From NCBI GenBank assembly GCA_040388625.1, contig JAZKBK010000003.1:186001-250000 (forward strand): DNA of 64,000 nt. Direction: 5' to 3'. The translations under genes and the position numbers were made by a program. Below the pieces are notes generated by a model that worked only from the letters and a program-made list of their open reading frames with translations, searched no databases and was not told where the DNA came from. This DNA is from Gemmatimonadota bacterium. Its GTDB lineage: Bacteria > Gemmatimonadota > Gemmatimonadetes > Gemmatimonadales > Gemmatimonadaceae. Positions 16,169 to 25,031 of the stretch are shown piece after piece. Position 1 is the stretch's first letter; every line of letters starts with the position of its first letter.

Positions 16169-16320
16169 GTCTCGCTCCTGTCCCGGGTCATCTCGGTTTG
16201 CTACGCATGTGGTGTGCGGTCCGCGGTTATTTCCATGAACTTGCGGGATTCACACCGTTACCTGACGCTACGGATAAGCGGCTTGCCATGATCGACTGGT
16301 CGATGGCATGTGACGCACAC

Positions 16321-16887
16321 TCATTGCGGTTTGCTGCGTAGCTCAAGAACTTTCTGCGGGTCAATGCGAATGATCGTGTACACAATGCGTGGCGTCGTGA
16401 TGTCAACAAAGCCGTGCGGTACGTGCGGCGGAATAATGACGATGTCGCCGGGAACTACATGACGCGATGTTCCTCCAGCGATGGACTGACCCGCTGAGCT
16501 CGGACCAATCTCACCCACGACAGCGGCAGCGGTCAGAGGCTTTGCCGACCTGAGCGTCCCGCCCGTGATCAGAACTCCTTCACCCTCGATAATCTGATAA
16601 ACCTCGGCAACATCGTCATGAATCAGTGCATCGGGCAGCATGCGGCCACCGATTCTTGTCCGACGAATCACGGCCACCCCAACGTTGTACTTTGACTCTA
16701 TCGGTACTACGCGGAGCGGAGAATCTGAAAACGCACCGCTGTCGCTTTTTTGCACCGCTGCCTTGATCTCTCCTGCGCTGACGAAAGTGGCAGCAGTCGC
16801 TGCGGCTTGAGTTGGCGCATCATACTTTGCTGAACCAGTGGTCGATATGGCGAGCACTGCGGCGATCACAAGCCAATTTACCGTCAT
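16321..16887 (-). CDS. Exported cupin-domain protein
   Basis: A 188-residue protein with a signal peptide (NWLVIAAVLAISTTGSA) and one cupin barrel. DALIHDDVAEVYQIIEGEGVLITGG is cupin motif 1 (His and Glu ligands), and VPGDIVIIPPHVPHGF is motif 2 with the second His. A metal site is therefore likely. The cargo or reaction is unknown. The ATG overlaps the stop codon of the upstream hypothetical gene (ATGA at 16884-16887), with AGGAG 7 nt before it, so the two are translationally coupled. Confidence 0.85.
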   Translation of the reverse strand: MTVNWLVIAAVLAISTTGSAKYDAPTQAAATAATFVSAGEIKAAVQKSDSGAFSDSPLRVVPIESKYNVGVAVIRRTRIGGRMLPDALIHDDVAEVYQIIEGEGVLITGGTLRSAKPLTAAAVVGEIGPSSAGQSIAGGTSRHVVPGDIVIIPPHVPHGFVDITTPRIVYTIIRIDPQKVLELRSKPQ

Positions 16888-17516
16888 GACTTTACTCCTC
16901 GCTGTGTTGACAGGCGTCCGCCCAACGATTGAGCTGAGCCGCGGAGGGGCGTCGGCAACTCCACGGCGTCGCCTGAGTCAAAACCCACGACTATGCGACA
17001 TCTCATGTCAAGTTGCCTGACCGCGAAGTAGCTGAGGATCGATGCAGTGCAAAGCATCAGCGCATAATCGTACTCGTCGTGCTGAGACTCGTTGGCTAGG
17101 GCGGCTTCCTTGATCCGTTGTAGAATTGGACTCCAGAGATATTTGTTCTCCGACAAATAGTCGAGAATACCACCCGACAATTCAGAGCTCGAATCAACCA
17201 ATGGTACAGCTCGCGTGGTGCCGGAAACGTAGTAGCCAGCGACCTGCTGGGACGTATCTGGGTTGACACCGGTAAAGAGGCCAAAGTACAATAACTGCAA
17301 GTTCGATGGAGGCGGAGCCTCGGCGAAGACCTCTCGCAACTGAGCGACGATCAGTTTGGTTTCCCGACTGATACCGCTCTTCAGAACTTCGGAAGCGGAG
17401 TTCCACCTCGCACCTACTCTGGACCGGAGATTCCTCCAGGCTTCATCAGGAGAAGCGGCTTCGTCTACGATTGATGGAATCGCTAGAACCGTCGAGACGA
17501 ACTCGGGAATGCTCAT
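16884..17516 (-). CDS. Hypothetical protein coupled to the exported cupin
   Basis: About 210 residues, not recognised. It looks like a mostly helical soluble protein (SIPEFVSTVLAIPSIVDEAASPDEAWRNLRSRVGARWNSA) with a middle section LQLLYFGLFTGVNPDTSQQVAGYYVSG and a hydrophobic DYALMLCTASILSYFAVRQL near the C-terminus. Start at ATG 17516 was preferred to 17582 because the extra codons would lie in the GGGTCAGA hairpin. GC content is a little lower than in the neighbours and codon use is less strict, consistent with recent acquisition. It ends inside the ATG of the cupin gene. Confidence 0.6.
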   Translation of the reverse strand: MSIPEFVSTVLAIPSIVDEAASPDEAWRNLRSRVGARWNSASEVLKSGISRETKLIVAQLREVFAEAPPPSNLQLLYFGLFTGVNPDTSQQVAGYYVSGTTRAVPLVDSSSELSGGILDYLSENKYLWSPILQRIKEAALANESQHDEYDYALMLCTASILSYFAVRQLDMRCRIVVGFDSGDAVELPTPLRGSAQSLGGRLSTQRGVKS

Positions 17517-17529
17517 TTGCGTCAAACCG

Positions 17530-17608
17530 GGGTCAGAGTGGACTTTCTTGCGAAGCATCCTGACGCGGACAGTCAGCGGCACTCACCACAAGAAGTGCAC
17601 TCTGACCC
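17530..17608. repeat. REP-like hairpin with GGGTCAGAGTG ends
   Basis: GGGTCAGAGTG (17530-17540) and its perfect reverse complement CACTCTGACCC (17598-17608) bracket about 57 bp. The ends match those at 14696-14748 in the first eight bases. It lies just upstream of the hypothetical gene and 70 bp from the vapC stop codon. Confidence 0.6.
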
Positions 17609-17678
17609 TATTTTCACCATCCTGATGCGCGAATTCAGAAGGAAGGGCACAACGTGATACCTGCCCGCGCCAAACGTG

Positions 17679-18092
17679 TTACGACTTCCCGCCGCCCCTA
17701 CGAAAATACTCGACGTCCATCAGCCCATCGAAGTCGTCATCCTGAGTCCACACTACACCACCGACGCTCTGCGCAGTCGCATACACGATACTGTCCGCAA
17801 GCGGCAACTCGTGGTCAACGCCAACCTTCGCCGCAGCAAGTGCCAGCGACGCGTCCAGATCGATCACCGTTCCCTGCTGCATCAATGCAACTGCCTGCAG
17901 CGCGTCACTCTCACCGCGCTGCCTCAAGACCACCTTGAACACTTCGAGCAGACATACGGCCGGCACCACAAGGCGACCGACAGACTCGATCGCTCCCGCG
18001 AAGTGCACCGCCCCCGCTCCATCGGCGAAGTACTCCAGCCACGCCGAAGAATCGACGACATTCGGCCCGGTGTGCTTGCGTGGTGCGATCAC
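17679..18092 (-). CDS. vapC: VapC-family PIN-domain toxin
   Basis: A 137-residue PIN-domain ribonuclease. VVDSSAWLEYF carries the first acidic residue, VPAVCLLEVFKVV the conserved Glu, and LPLADSIVYATAQ plus VWTQDDDFDGL the remaining Asp residues of the Mg2+ site. All appear intact, so the toxin is probably active against RNA. Its start overlaps the vapB stop by 4 bp. Its position in an area of hairpins and broken genes fits a mobile module. Confidence 0.92.
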   Translation of the reverse strand: MIAPRKHTGPNVVDSSAWLEYFADGAGAVHFAGAIESVGRLVVPAVCLLEVFKVVLRQRGESDALQAVALMQQGTVIDLDASLALAAAKVGVDHELPLADSIVYATAQSVGGVVWTQDDDFDGLMDVEYFRRGGGKS

Positions 18093-18295
18093 ACGCGATC
18101 GCGCTCTCGGCGCACCGTCGTATCGATACCCTGAAGAAAGCCGCGCATGCTCTTGAGCGAGCGCACCGGGATGAACTCGATCCGATTGTCGTACGCAAGC
18201 GCCTGGACCTTCTGCCCAGGCTCCAGCCCCAGCCGCTCGCGAATGGCGAGCGGGATCACGACCTGAAATTTGGGCGAAACAGTCACTACGTCCAT
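18089..18295 (-). CDS. vapB: VapB-type antitoxin (AbrB/MazE-like swapped hairpin)
   Basis: A 68-residue protein: MDVVTVSPKFQVVIPLAIRERLGLEPGQKVQAL is the AbrB/SpoVT DNA-binding domain, and the C-terminal tail (EFIPVRSLKSMRGFLQGIDTTVRRERDRV) would wrap around VapC. GAGG lies 6 nt before the ATG at 18295, preferred to an in-frame ATG 42 nt upstream that would overlap the palindromes. It probably represses its own promoter together with VapC. Confidence 0.9.
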   Translation of the reverse strand: MDVVTVSPKFQVVIPLAIRERLGLEPGQKVQALAYDNRIEFIPVRSLKSMRGFLQGIDTTVRRERDRV

Positions 18296-18307
18296 TGCGA
18301 CCTCGAT

Positions 18308-18331
18308 CGATAGCGCTATCGTATGACGATA
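18308..18331. promoter_or_regulatory. vapBC operator with two overlapping palindromes
   Basis: CGATAGC-GCTATCG (18308-18321) is a perfect 14-bp palindrome. TATCGT-ATG-ACGATA (18317-18331) is a second dyad that shares its left arm. They sit 13-36 bp upstream of the vapB ATG. Two adjacent dyads suit an AbrB-type dimer-of-dimers, so this is the likely autoregulatory operator. Confidence 0.6.
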
Positions 18332-18370
18332 TCTCAATCTATCGATAATCCGACATACCCACCAGAACGA

Positions 18371-18396
18371 GACCGGCGCGGAGGCCCGCGCCGGTC
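18371..18396 (-). terminator. GC-rich stem-loop after the M14 peptidase gene
   Basis: GACCGGCGCGG and CCGCGCCGGTC form an 11-bp perfect stem with an AGGC/GCCT loop, starting 14 bp after the stop codon at 18410. On the minus strand it is followed by TCTCGTTCTG, not a clean U-run, so it may act as an mRNA 3' stabiliser or a weak terminator. Confidence 0.5.
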
Positions 18397-18409
18397 AATG
18401 GAAGCGAGA

Positions 18410-21382
18410 TTACCGCCCGCCGGCCTGCACTTCCGGAGCCGTTGCCTTCCCCGCCCCCAGATCATTCCAATTCATGATCGCATTGAACCCCAACATATAA
18501 GTCCCCTGCGTCTGCCATCTCCAGAACGGCCTTATCGCGAACATCACGATATGCCCCTTCCCTACAGACTCGTCAACAACCTGCGCGCGCCCTGACAGCG
18601 CCTCACCACCCGACAACACCCCCGACAACAACATGTCCGCGGGCCTCGTCGGGAATTTCAGAATCACACGCGGTCCGTCAGTATCAGCATTACCAGCCGC
18701 AGCTCCGCGCCCACCACGCTGCGCACCAGCTTCGCCAGCACCCGCAGCAGCGCCAGGCTGTGCAGGACGACGACGCGCCCCCTCACCAGCCGACGCATCA
18801 GCATCCGGATTCCACGGCGACAGCTGCTGCACCGTCGCCATCGGCGTGATGTCCTGGCTGTTCACACCACCGCGTCCGAACCCGCCGAATCCACCACCGC
18901 CACCACCCGCGCGAATCACCGGTCCCTGATTGAAGTACACCGGGATCTGGTCGTGCCCGTATCCATACACGATCGGACTCTTCATGTCGCTGATCACTCC
19001 GCGCATGATGCTGCCGCGCACGAACAGGCTGTCCGGCTCCTCGATCGTCACGCCGGGCGTGAGGTTGTAGCTCGGCATTATCGTCGACGTCGATCCTTCG
19101 ACGATCAGCGTTCCACCCTGCCGCACGAACTCGTCGAGATTCTTCACACCATCGAGCCCCATCCCGCCGCGAATGTCATCCGACGCGTCGGGTGTGCCGA
19201 GTGCCTGGAACTCGGCGGTCTTCTTGTATGGAAGCGGAGTCGCGCCGTTCTTCGGGATCCCGTTCACCATCGTCTGCACGGTACCACCGATGTGCGGGAA
19301 GATTATCACGTCGTACTTCTGGCGCAGGTTGTCCTTACGTAGATCGATGTCGCCGAAGTACGAGTACGGAATGCCGTAAGTGTCGAGCGCAGCACGAACC
19401 CACCCCTCGTCCTGCGTGCGCGACCAGCTGTGGACGTAACCGATGCGCGGAACGTCGAGATCGTGCGTCTTCACACTCGGCGCTGCCGACATCGCGTAGG
19501 CAGAGAGGCCGAGCTTCTTCAGCTCGGGCTCCAGCGCCGAACGATTGGCGTTCGCAATGATCATCGCGCCGGCGCGGAAGTGATGACCGTCGGCGTCGAA
19601 ATCCTCTTCCGCGGCCGACATCTTCGTCTTCGCGAACTTGAAGCGGAATGCAGCAATGTTGTTGTCGGCCGTGTTGTCGACGACTACGACGTTGCCGGTG
19701 CCCGAGATCCCGCCAGCGGCGACAGCGTTGGCAGTGAGCAACGTCATCGGCTGCGTCAACAGACTCCTGTCGTTCACGGCCGCGATCGTGATGTCGCGCA
19801 TCAAAGGGAATGTCCAGCCCGTATCGTCATACGGCGCGGGGTTACCGGGCGCGAAATGCTGTAGAGCGAAGTACATGTCTGCGATCGTGCGATATGGCTG
19901 ATCGCCACGCACGATGTAGTCGCCGGGCTTGACCGAAAGCTTACCAACTGTAAAAGCAGTAGTTGCGGTATCCACCTCGAGTCCCTGCGCCCGCAGCTCG
20001 TTCACCGCGTCAGCCGCATCGGCCTTGCGGCGCTGCGACGCCGGGATCACCCAGCCGAAGATCGGCCCTGTCTTTCCCTTGTCCACCGCGCGCTGCGCCT
20101 TGCGCCAGAAGTTGTCCAGGAACTGGTCCCTGTTCTTCGCGACGTTGTTGAGCGCGAACAGGATCGCGGACTCCTGGATATTGGTGTTGTTGCGCGGCCC
20201 CCAGTTGATGCTGTCCAGCGGCGGGTTGGGCCTGAACCACTCGCGGCTTGTAGTAGTGTTGCGCGGCTTCACTACATAATTATCCGGCCCGTAACTCTGC
20301 ACTTCATAGAACCGGCCGATCTCGTTGTGCGTGTGCGCAATGAAGAAGAGATAGTTCGGCGTCCACCCGTCGTAGTATCCGTACGTCCACACACCCGGCA
20401 CGTTACGTTTCGTCATCTCCATCACGTCGTTCTCGGCCATCATCCACCACTCGTCGATCGTGATCGGATCGACGGCTTCGTTGTACGGGCCGGTACCGGT
20501 CGATGCGTACAGATACGTCTGCGCTTCGTGCAGATCGTGCAGCACAGTAGGATGCCAGTCGAGCACGGCCTGCGTGGTGTGCTGCGTCAGCTTGAGGAAC
20601 TGACCCATTCCGTCACGGTTGTTATCATGCTGCACGTACTTGCCCCAGTACATCAGCGGCAACCGCTCGGCGCCCTTGGGCAGCTTCTTGTTGTAGTAGT
20701 AGGTGTCGACAGCCTTGTCGCGGCCGTCGGGCTCGATCACCGGCGTGATCAGTGTGATGACGTTGTTTCGAATGTTCGAAACGATTGCAGACGAATCCAC
20801 GACGAGCCGGTACGCCAGCTCCATCAACATCTCGGGGCCGCCGAACTCGGGCGAGTGGATGCCGCTGGTGATGTAGTAGATGGGCTTGGCAGTGTGGATC
20901 AGCTTCTGCGCCTCTTCCTGCGTCGTCTTGCGCGGATCGCTCAACCGCGCGAGCATGCCGCGATAGTTGTCGATGTTCTTGATCGTCTCCTCATCGCCGA
21001 TCGCCGCGAGGATCATCTCGCGCCCCTCTTCCGTCTTGCCGATGCGCCATACCTTGACGCGCGGCGACGCCTTGGCCAGCGCGTCGAAGTACTTGTAGAT
21101 GTCTGCAGAGCGATCCAGCTCGCCCGGCGCGCCGATGATGTGCCCGAGCAACTTGAGCGGCGTTGGCACTGTCGACGACGCGGGCAGATAATCCACGAGC
21201 TCCGTCGTGATGCGCGGATCTTCCAGATCCTTCCTGATCTGCGCTGTGTACACGGAGTCGATCGCCTGATGCGCGGCCTGCTGCGCGCCAGCGATCGAAG
21301 GGAGCACGAGCGCGCCGGATGCGGCCGTTACACCGGCCAGCGTGCACGTCGTCAGATACTTCCGGATCGACTTCTGATACAT
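18410..21382 (-). CDS. Large exported M14-family zinc carboxypeptidase-like protein
   Basis: A 990-residue protein with a Sec signal (TTCTLAGVTAASGALVLPSIAGA) and an M14 peptidase domain at about 80-400. The zinc ligands are His176 and Glu179 in GIHSPEFGGPEM and a later His in VLHDLHEAQ. The long C-terminal half (about 400-990) has no catalytic motif. It contains a ThuA/glutamine-amidotransferase-like stretch (VIFPHIGG, LDEFVRQGGTLIVEG), common in this exported subfamily, and a low-complexity Gly/Ala/Arg linker (GGGGGGFGGFGRGG, GAAAGAGEAG). GAGGAAG lies 7 nt before the ATG. It probably degrades extracellular peptides. It is monocistronic. Confidence 0.92.
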   Translation of the reverse strand: MYQKSIRKYLTTCTLAGVTAASGALVLPSIAGAQQAAHQAIDSVYTAQIRKDLEDPRITTELVDYLPASSTVPTPLKLLGHIIGAPGELDRSADIYKYFDALAKASPRVKVWRIGKTEEGREMILAAIGDEETIKNIDNYRGMLARLSDPRKTTQEEAQKLIHTAKPIYYITSGIHSPEFGGPEMLMELAYRLVVDSSAIVSNIRNNVITLITPVIEPDGRDKAVDTYYYNKKLPKGAERLPLMYWGKYVQHDNNRDGMGQFLKLTQHTTQAVLDWHPTVLHDLHEAQTYLYASTGTGPYNEAVDPITIDEWWMMAENDVMEMTKRNVPGVWTYGYYDGWTPNYLFFIAHTHNEIGRFYEVQSYGPDNYVVKPRNTTTSREWFRPNPPLDSINWGPRNNTNIQESAILFALNNVAKNRDQFLDNFWRKAQRAVDKGKTGPIFGWVIPASQRRKADAADAVNELRAQGLEVDTATTAFTVGKLSVKPGDYIVRGDQPYRTIADMYFALQHFAPGNPAPYDDTGWTFPLMRDITIAAVNDRSLLTQPMTLLTANAVAAGGISGTGNVVVVDNTADNNIAAFRFKFAKTKMSAAEEDFDADGHHFRAGAMIIANANRSALEPELKKLGLSAYAMSAAPSVKTHDLDVPRIGYVHSWSRTQDEGWVRAALDTYGIPYSYFGDIDLRKDNLRQKYDVIIFPHIGGTVQTMVNGIPKNGATPLPYKKTAEFQALGTPDASDDIRGGMGLDGVKNLDEFVRQGGTLIVEGSTSTIMPSYNLTPGVTIEEPDSLFVRGSIMRGVISDMKSPIVYGYGHDQIPVYFNQGPVIRAGGGGGGFGGFGRGGVNSQDITPMATVQQLSPWNPDADASAGEGARRRPAQPGAAAGAGEAGAQRGGRGAAAGNADTDGPRVILKFPTRPADMLLSGVLSGGEALSGRAQVVDESVGKGHIVMFAIRPFWRWQTQGTYMLGFNAIMNWNDLGAGKATAPEVQAGGR

Positions 21383-21501
21383 CCTGTCTTCCTCTCGGGT
21401 TGGATCGAGTGGCGCCGGGAGGCACCGGGTCGTACGTGGAGGGTGCGATATAATACGCCAACCCAGGGAGCGGCGTTAGGACACGGCGATCGCCGGCGAA
21501 A

Positions 21502-21957
21502 CTATGCCGAGCAGATGCGCATGCCGAATTTCTCGAACACCGGGCCGACTGCCTGCGGCGTCTTCTCGCGGTCGTACGGGCCCTGCCATGCCGCAGCCAG
21601 CGCGCGGAAGAACTGCTCGTATTCAGGCGGTCCGATGGTGAGCATCCGTGATGGCGCGTAGCCTGCGCCTGCGAACCGGTGCTTAATTCCAGGCGGCACC
21701 ACGATGGTCTCTCCCTGGTTCGCCAACCACGTGACGAGATCGCCGTTCCGCTCGAGCGTCCACTCGACCTCGCCCTCGATCACGTGAAACGTTTCGAGCC
21801 AGCGGTCGGTGTGCAGAACAGTCGCGCCGCCGCGCGGCTGAACCACCAACTCCATGATGCAGTACGCGCCACCCGATTCCTCACTTGAAACGAGCACGTT
21901 TATCTCGTTGTTACCGAGAAATCGGATTACCCGATCGTACTTCACTCCAGCTTTCAT
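21502..21957 (-). CDS. Cupin-domain protein
   Basis: A 151-residue single-domain cupin: VVQPRGGATVLHTDRWLETFHVIEGEVEWTLERNG is motif 1 and QGETIVVPPGIKHRFAGAG is motif 2, with the metal-binding histidines in place. No signal peptide is seen, so it is cytoplasmic. GGAG lies 8 nt before the ATG. The gene is divergent from the MFS transporter; 21958-22098 between them must hold both promoters. Ligand unknown. Confidence 0.85.
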   Translation of the reverse strand: MKAGVKYDRVIRFLGNNEINVLVSSEESGGAYCIMELVVQPRGGATVLHTDRWLETFHVIEGEVEWTLERNGDLVTWLANQGETIVVPPGIKHRFAGAGYAPSRMLTIGPPEYEQFFRALAAAWQGPYDREKTPQAVGPVFEKFGMRICSA

Positions 21958-22098
21958 GATCCATCTCCAGCACTATGAATGTGATCGTCCTGTGCGATCA
22001 CGATATGGTAGCAAAAAATGGGGCAGTCTGCTGGCATGAGTATCCTCTTCACCAGGTCGCGGTAAATTCCGGAAGTCCACTCGAACCCGCGTGTCCAA

Positions 22099-23478
22099 TT
22101 GACTGAGTCCGCCAAGCGCTGGACGCTCATCGGATCGATACTCGGCTCCGGTGCGGTTTTCATAGAGGGGAGCGTGACGAACGTCGCGCTGCCGGCCATC
22201 GCGCGCGATCTGCATCTCGGAATCACGGGCCTGCAGTGGACGATGAACGGCTACCTGCTCACGCTGAGCGCGCTCATCCTGCTCGGCGGTGCACTCGGCG
22301 ACCGGTTCTCGCGCCGCAAGGTATTTGCGTGGGGACTTGTCGCATTCGCCGTCGCCTCGCTGGCGTGCGCGGTGGCGCCGAATCTGCTTCTGCTCGTGAC
22401 AGCGCGCGTGCTTCAGGGAATCGCCGGCGGCATCCTCATACCGAACAGCCTCGCTCTGCTCGAGTCGACGTTCGAGGGCGAGGAGCGTGGCGCCGCCGTC
22501 GGACACTGGGCATCGTGGTCGGCAGTATCTACGGCGATAGGGCCGCTGCTCGGCGGATGGATCGTGGATGCAGCGTCGTGGCGATTCGTATTCGTGATAA
22601 TGGTGCCGTTCGCGATCGCAGGCGCCATCGCAGTGACGGTCGCTGGCAGATCCGCAAAGGAAAGTAAGTCCGCAACGACCGTCGATTACCCAGGCGCCGC
22701 ACTCATGACGCTCGGCCTTGCAGCGATCGTCGGCGCTCTGATGCTGGGACCCGATCGCGGATTCACGACGCTCTACCCGATATCGCTCGGCGTCGCGGGT
22801 ATTCTATTGCTCGTTGCATTCGTCGTCGTCGAGAATCGCACGAGAGAGCCGCTTCTTCCACCGAATACTTTCAGATCGAAGAAGTTCGCCGGCGTGAACG
22901 CTGCCACGTTTGCGATATACGCCGCGCTGACGGGCCTGTTCTTCCTCCTCATGCTCCAGCTCCAGGACGTACTCGGCTACAGCGCGCTCGCGGCCGGCGC
23001 ATCGTTGATGCCGATCAATGTTCTCTTGCTGATCATCTCGCCATTTTCAGGACGAATCTCGGAACGATGGGGAGCGCGGCTGCCGATGACCGCCGGGGCG
23101 TTTGTGGCGGCAGTTGGAATGCTGCTGTTCGCTCTGGTGCGTCCTGGTGCTAGCTATCTGACTTCGGTGTTGCCCGCCGCAATCGTGTTCGGAGTCGGAC
23201 TGTCATCACTCGTCACACCGCTCACAACTGTCGCACTCGCTTCACTGGGTGAGAGTCGTGCGGGTCTCGCATCCGGTGTGAACAATTCAGTTGCACGCGT
23301 CGCCGGATTGCTGGCTACCGCGATAATCCCGTTGGCTGCCGGACTCGGTGGCGCACAGAGCCTGTCTGGCGCGACACTGGCGCATGGATTCACGCGCGCG
23401 ATGTTCATCTGCGCTGGGTTGTGTGCGGCTGGTAGCGTGATATCGCTGTTCACGATGAGCGGCCGACCAGAACGTTAG
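22099..23478 (+). CDS. MFS transporter, DHA2 (EmrB/QacA-like) family
   Basis: A 459-residue transporter with about 14 predicted helices. It carries DHA2 signatures: FIEGSVTNVALPAIARDLH in helix 1, LQWTMNGYLLTLSALILLGGALGDRFSRRKVF (motif A) and the motif-C-like GPLLGGWIVDAASWRFVFVI. Family members export drugs or biocides in exchange for protons. The start is TTG at 22099; no in-frame ATG or GTG fits the family N-terminus better. There is no TetR neighbour, and the specificity is unknown. Confidence 0.9.
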   Translation: MTESAKRWTLIGSILGSGAVFIEGSVTNVALPAIARDLHLGITGLQWTMNGYLLTLSALILLGGALGDRFSRRKVFAWGLVAFAVASLACAVAPNLLLLVTARVLQGIAGGILIPNSLALLESTFEGEERGAAVGHWASWSAVSTAIGPLLGGWIVDAASWRFVFVIMVPFAIAGAIAVTVAGRSAKESKSATTVDYPGAALMTLGLAAIVGALMLGPDRGFTTLYPISLGVAGILLLVAFVVVENRTREPLLPPNTFRSKKFAGVNAATFAIYAALTGLFFLLMLQLQDVLGYSALAAGASLMPINVLLLIISPFSGRISERWGARLPMTAGAFVAAVGMLLFALVRPGASYLTSVLPAAIVFGVGLSSLVTPLTTVALASLGESRAGLASGVNNSVARVAGLLATAIIPLAAGLGGAQSLSGATLAHGFTRAMFICAGLCAAGSVISLFTMSGRPER

Positions 23479-23504
23479 GAAGCAGCGCTGCGCTGCGTCC
23501 GGCA

Positions 23505-24836
23505 TCATCGCAGATGAAAGAGCTCCTGATGGAAAGCACTTCCGGAGAATCCGTGCGCGACGAAGTCCTCGCGCAATTCCTTCCCAAATATCACCGGCCC
23601 GCAGAACCAGATGTCCGCAGACTTCCATTCCGGCACGACTCTGCGAATATCTTCTCCGGTCATTCGTCCATCCTCGGCGGCGACCCAGACGCGCAGGAGT
23701 ACGTGCGCGGATTCCGCGAGTGCGCGTAGCTGCTCGACAGGCGCGATGTCACGCGAGCCCGTCGCGTGGAACAGATCGATGGCCTTTCCGTCGGGGTGGG
23801 CTGCGAGTTCCTGCATCCGGGAGACGAACGGCGTGATGCCGATTCCTGCGCTCACCCAGATCTGACGTTGGCTTTCACCCTCGAAGGTGAAGCGGCCGTA
23901 CGGGCCTTCGACTGTGACAAGCGTGCCTGGCTTCAGTGTTGTCGGAAGCGACCGCGTGTAATCTCCCAGTCCCTTGATAAGGAAAAGCAGGTGGCCGTCG
24001 CCCTTCCAGGTGGACGAAATGGTGAACGGATGCGGCCCTTCCCCATCCTCGAAGTTCACGAATGCGAACTGCCCCGCATTGTGACCGTTCCAACGGTCCT
24101 TGAGACGGATGCTGACCTGCAGAATACCCACATCCGCGCGCGATGTGACTTCATCGATCTCACCAACAGCACGATGCGTGTGTCCAACTCTGCGAAACAG
24201 CATCAGGATCGCTGACACTGTCCCCGCCGCCATCAGTGCGACGATCACGTACGAAATCGCGTGGGACCAGTACGAGATCTTCAGCAGGACCACGCCGTGG
24301 AACACGAGGAGGAGAAATACTATCGCAAGCAGCCGGTGAATCTTCAGGAAGTAGCGATAGGGAAACCAGCGCAGCAGCGCGAGTACCACGAGGACGACGA
24401 GCGCGTAGAAGCAGATCTGACCAACGGATCGCGCCGGATTCTGCAGCGTGCGGAGAAGCGCCGGCCCTTCTGCACTCGCCGCGGCACGTCCCGGCTGGCG
24501 CGCGGCCGGCGCCATCACGCCAAGGGCGGTGAGCCATCCTGGTCCGCTGATCCACAGCCAGTGCGCGATCGCCATGAGGAGGCCGGTGACGCCGAGCCAC
24601 TTGTGCAGCCGGTAGCCCTTGTCGAGCCCGCCGATGAAGGACTCCACCTTCGACGATCGTACCGCCAGTATCATCGCCACACTTATCACGCCCATGGCGA
24701 GGATGCCAGTGTAGTTGATGAGCGACAGCCGCACCTGCGAGAATGGAGCGGTGTGCAGCAGGATCGGATCGGCGGCGATCCACAGAGCCGTGATGCCGAT
24801 GCACAGTACCCAGAAGCTGACCTTGATGCGCGTCAT
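23505..24836 (-). CDS. Ferric-reductase-like transmembrane flavocytochrome
   Basis: About 443 residues. The N-terminal half has around six helices with heme-coordinating histidines (KWLGVTGLLMAIAHWLW, LVFHGVVLL, YWSHAISYV). The C-terminal half is an FAD/NAD(P)H module: GPHPFTISSTW binds FAD, VEGPYGRFTF precedes it, and VSAGIGITPFVSRMQEL plus WFCGP bind the nicotinamide nucleotide. It resembles the ferredoxin-reductase/NADPH-oxidase-like family that moves electrons across the membrane, for example to Fe(III). Start at 24836 is uncertain (ATG 24866 is possible). It is convergent with the MFS gene. Confidence 0.88.
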   Translation of the reverse strand: MTRIKVSFWVLCIGITALWIAADPILLHTAPFSQVRLSLINYTGILAMGVISVAMILAVRSSKVESFIGGLDKGYRLHKWLGVTGLLMAIAHWLWISGPGWLTALGVMAPAARQPGRAAASAEGPALLRTLQNPARSVGQICFYALVVLVVLALLRWFPYRYFLKIHRLLAIVFLLLVFHGVVLLKISYWSHAISYVIVALMAAGTVSAILMLFRRVGHTHRAVGEIDEVTSRADVGILQVSIRLKDRWNGHNAGQFAFVNFEDGEGPHPFTISSTWKGDGHLLFLIKGLGDYTRSLPTTLKPGTLVTVEGPYGRFTFEGESQRQIWVSAGIGITPFVSRMQELAAHPDGKAIDLFHATGSRDIAPVEQLRALAESAHVLLRVWVAAEDGRMTGEDIRRVVPEWKSADIWFCGPVIFGKELREDFVAHGFSGSAFHQELFHLR

Positions 24837-25031
24837 TTCCCCAGCCCGATGTGGAAATCGCCTCACCGTGAGACCCCGTAATCCGAGGAAGAGGCGACTG
24901 CATGACCGGCCTTACGCATGGATCATGCTCCCACGGTCGCGTCAGACCATGACGGAGCGCGCCCTCGATCGCATCCAGTGGCGACCGCTGGCCTGCCAGA
25001 CGAGAGTGCTGTTCAACGCTCCTATGGGGAC

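Noticed and set aside
20327-21661. 444-residue plus-strand frame across the M14 peptidase start
   Set aside because: It is antisense to a conserved zinc peptidase with intact ligands; the translation is Arg/Val/His-rich with no domain.
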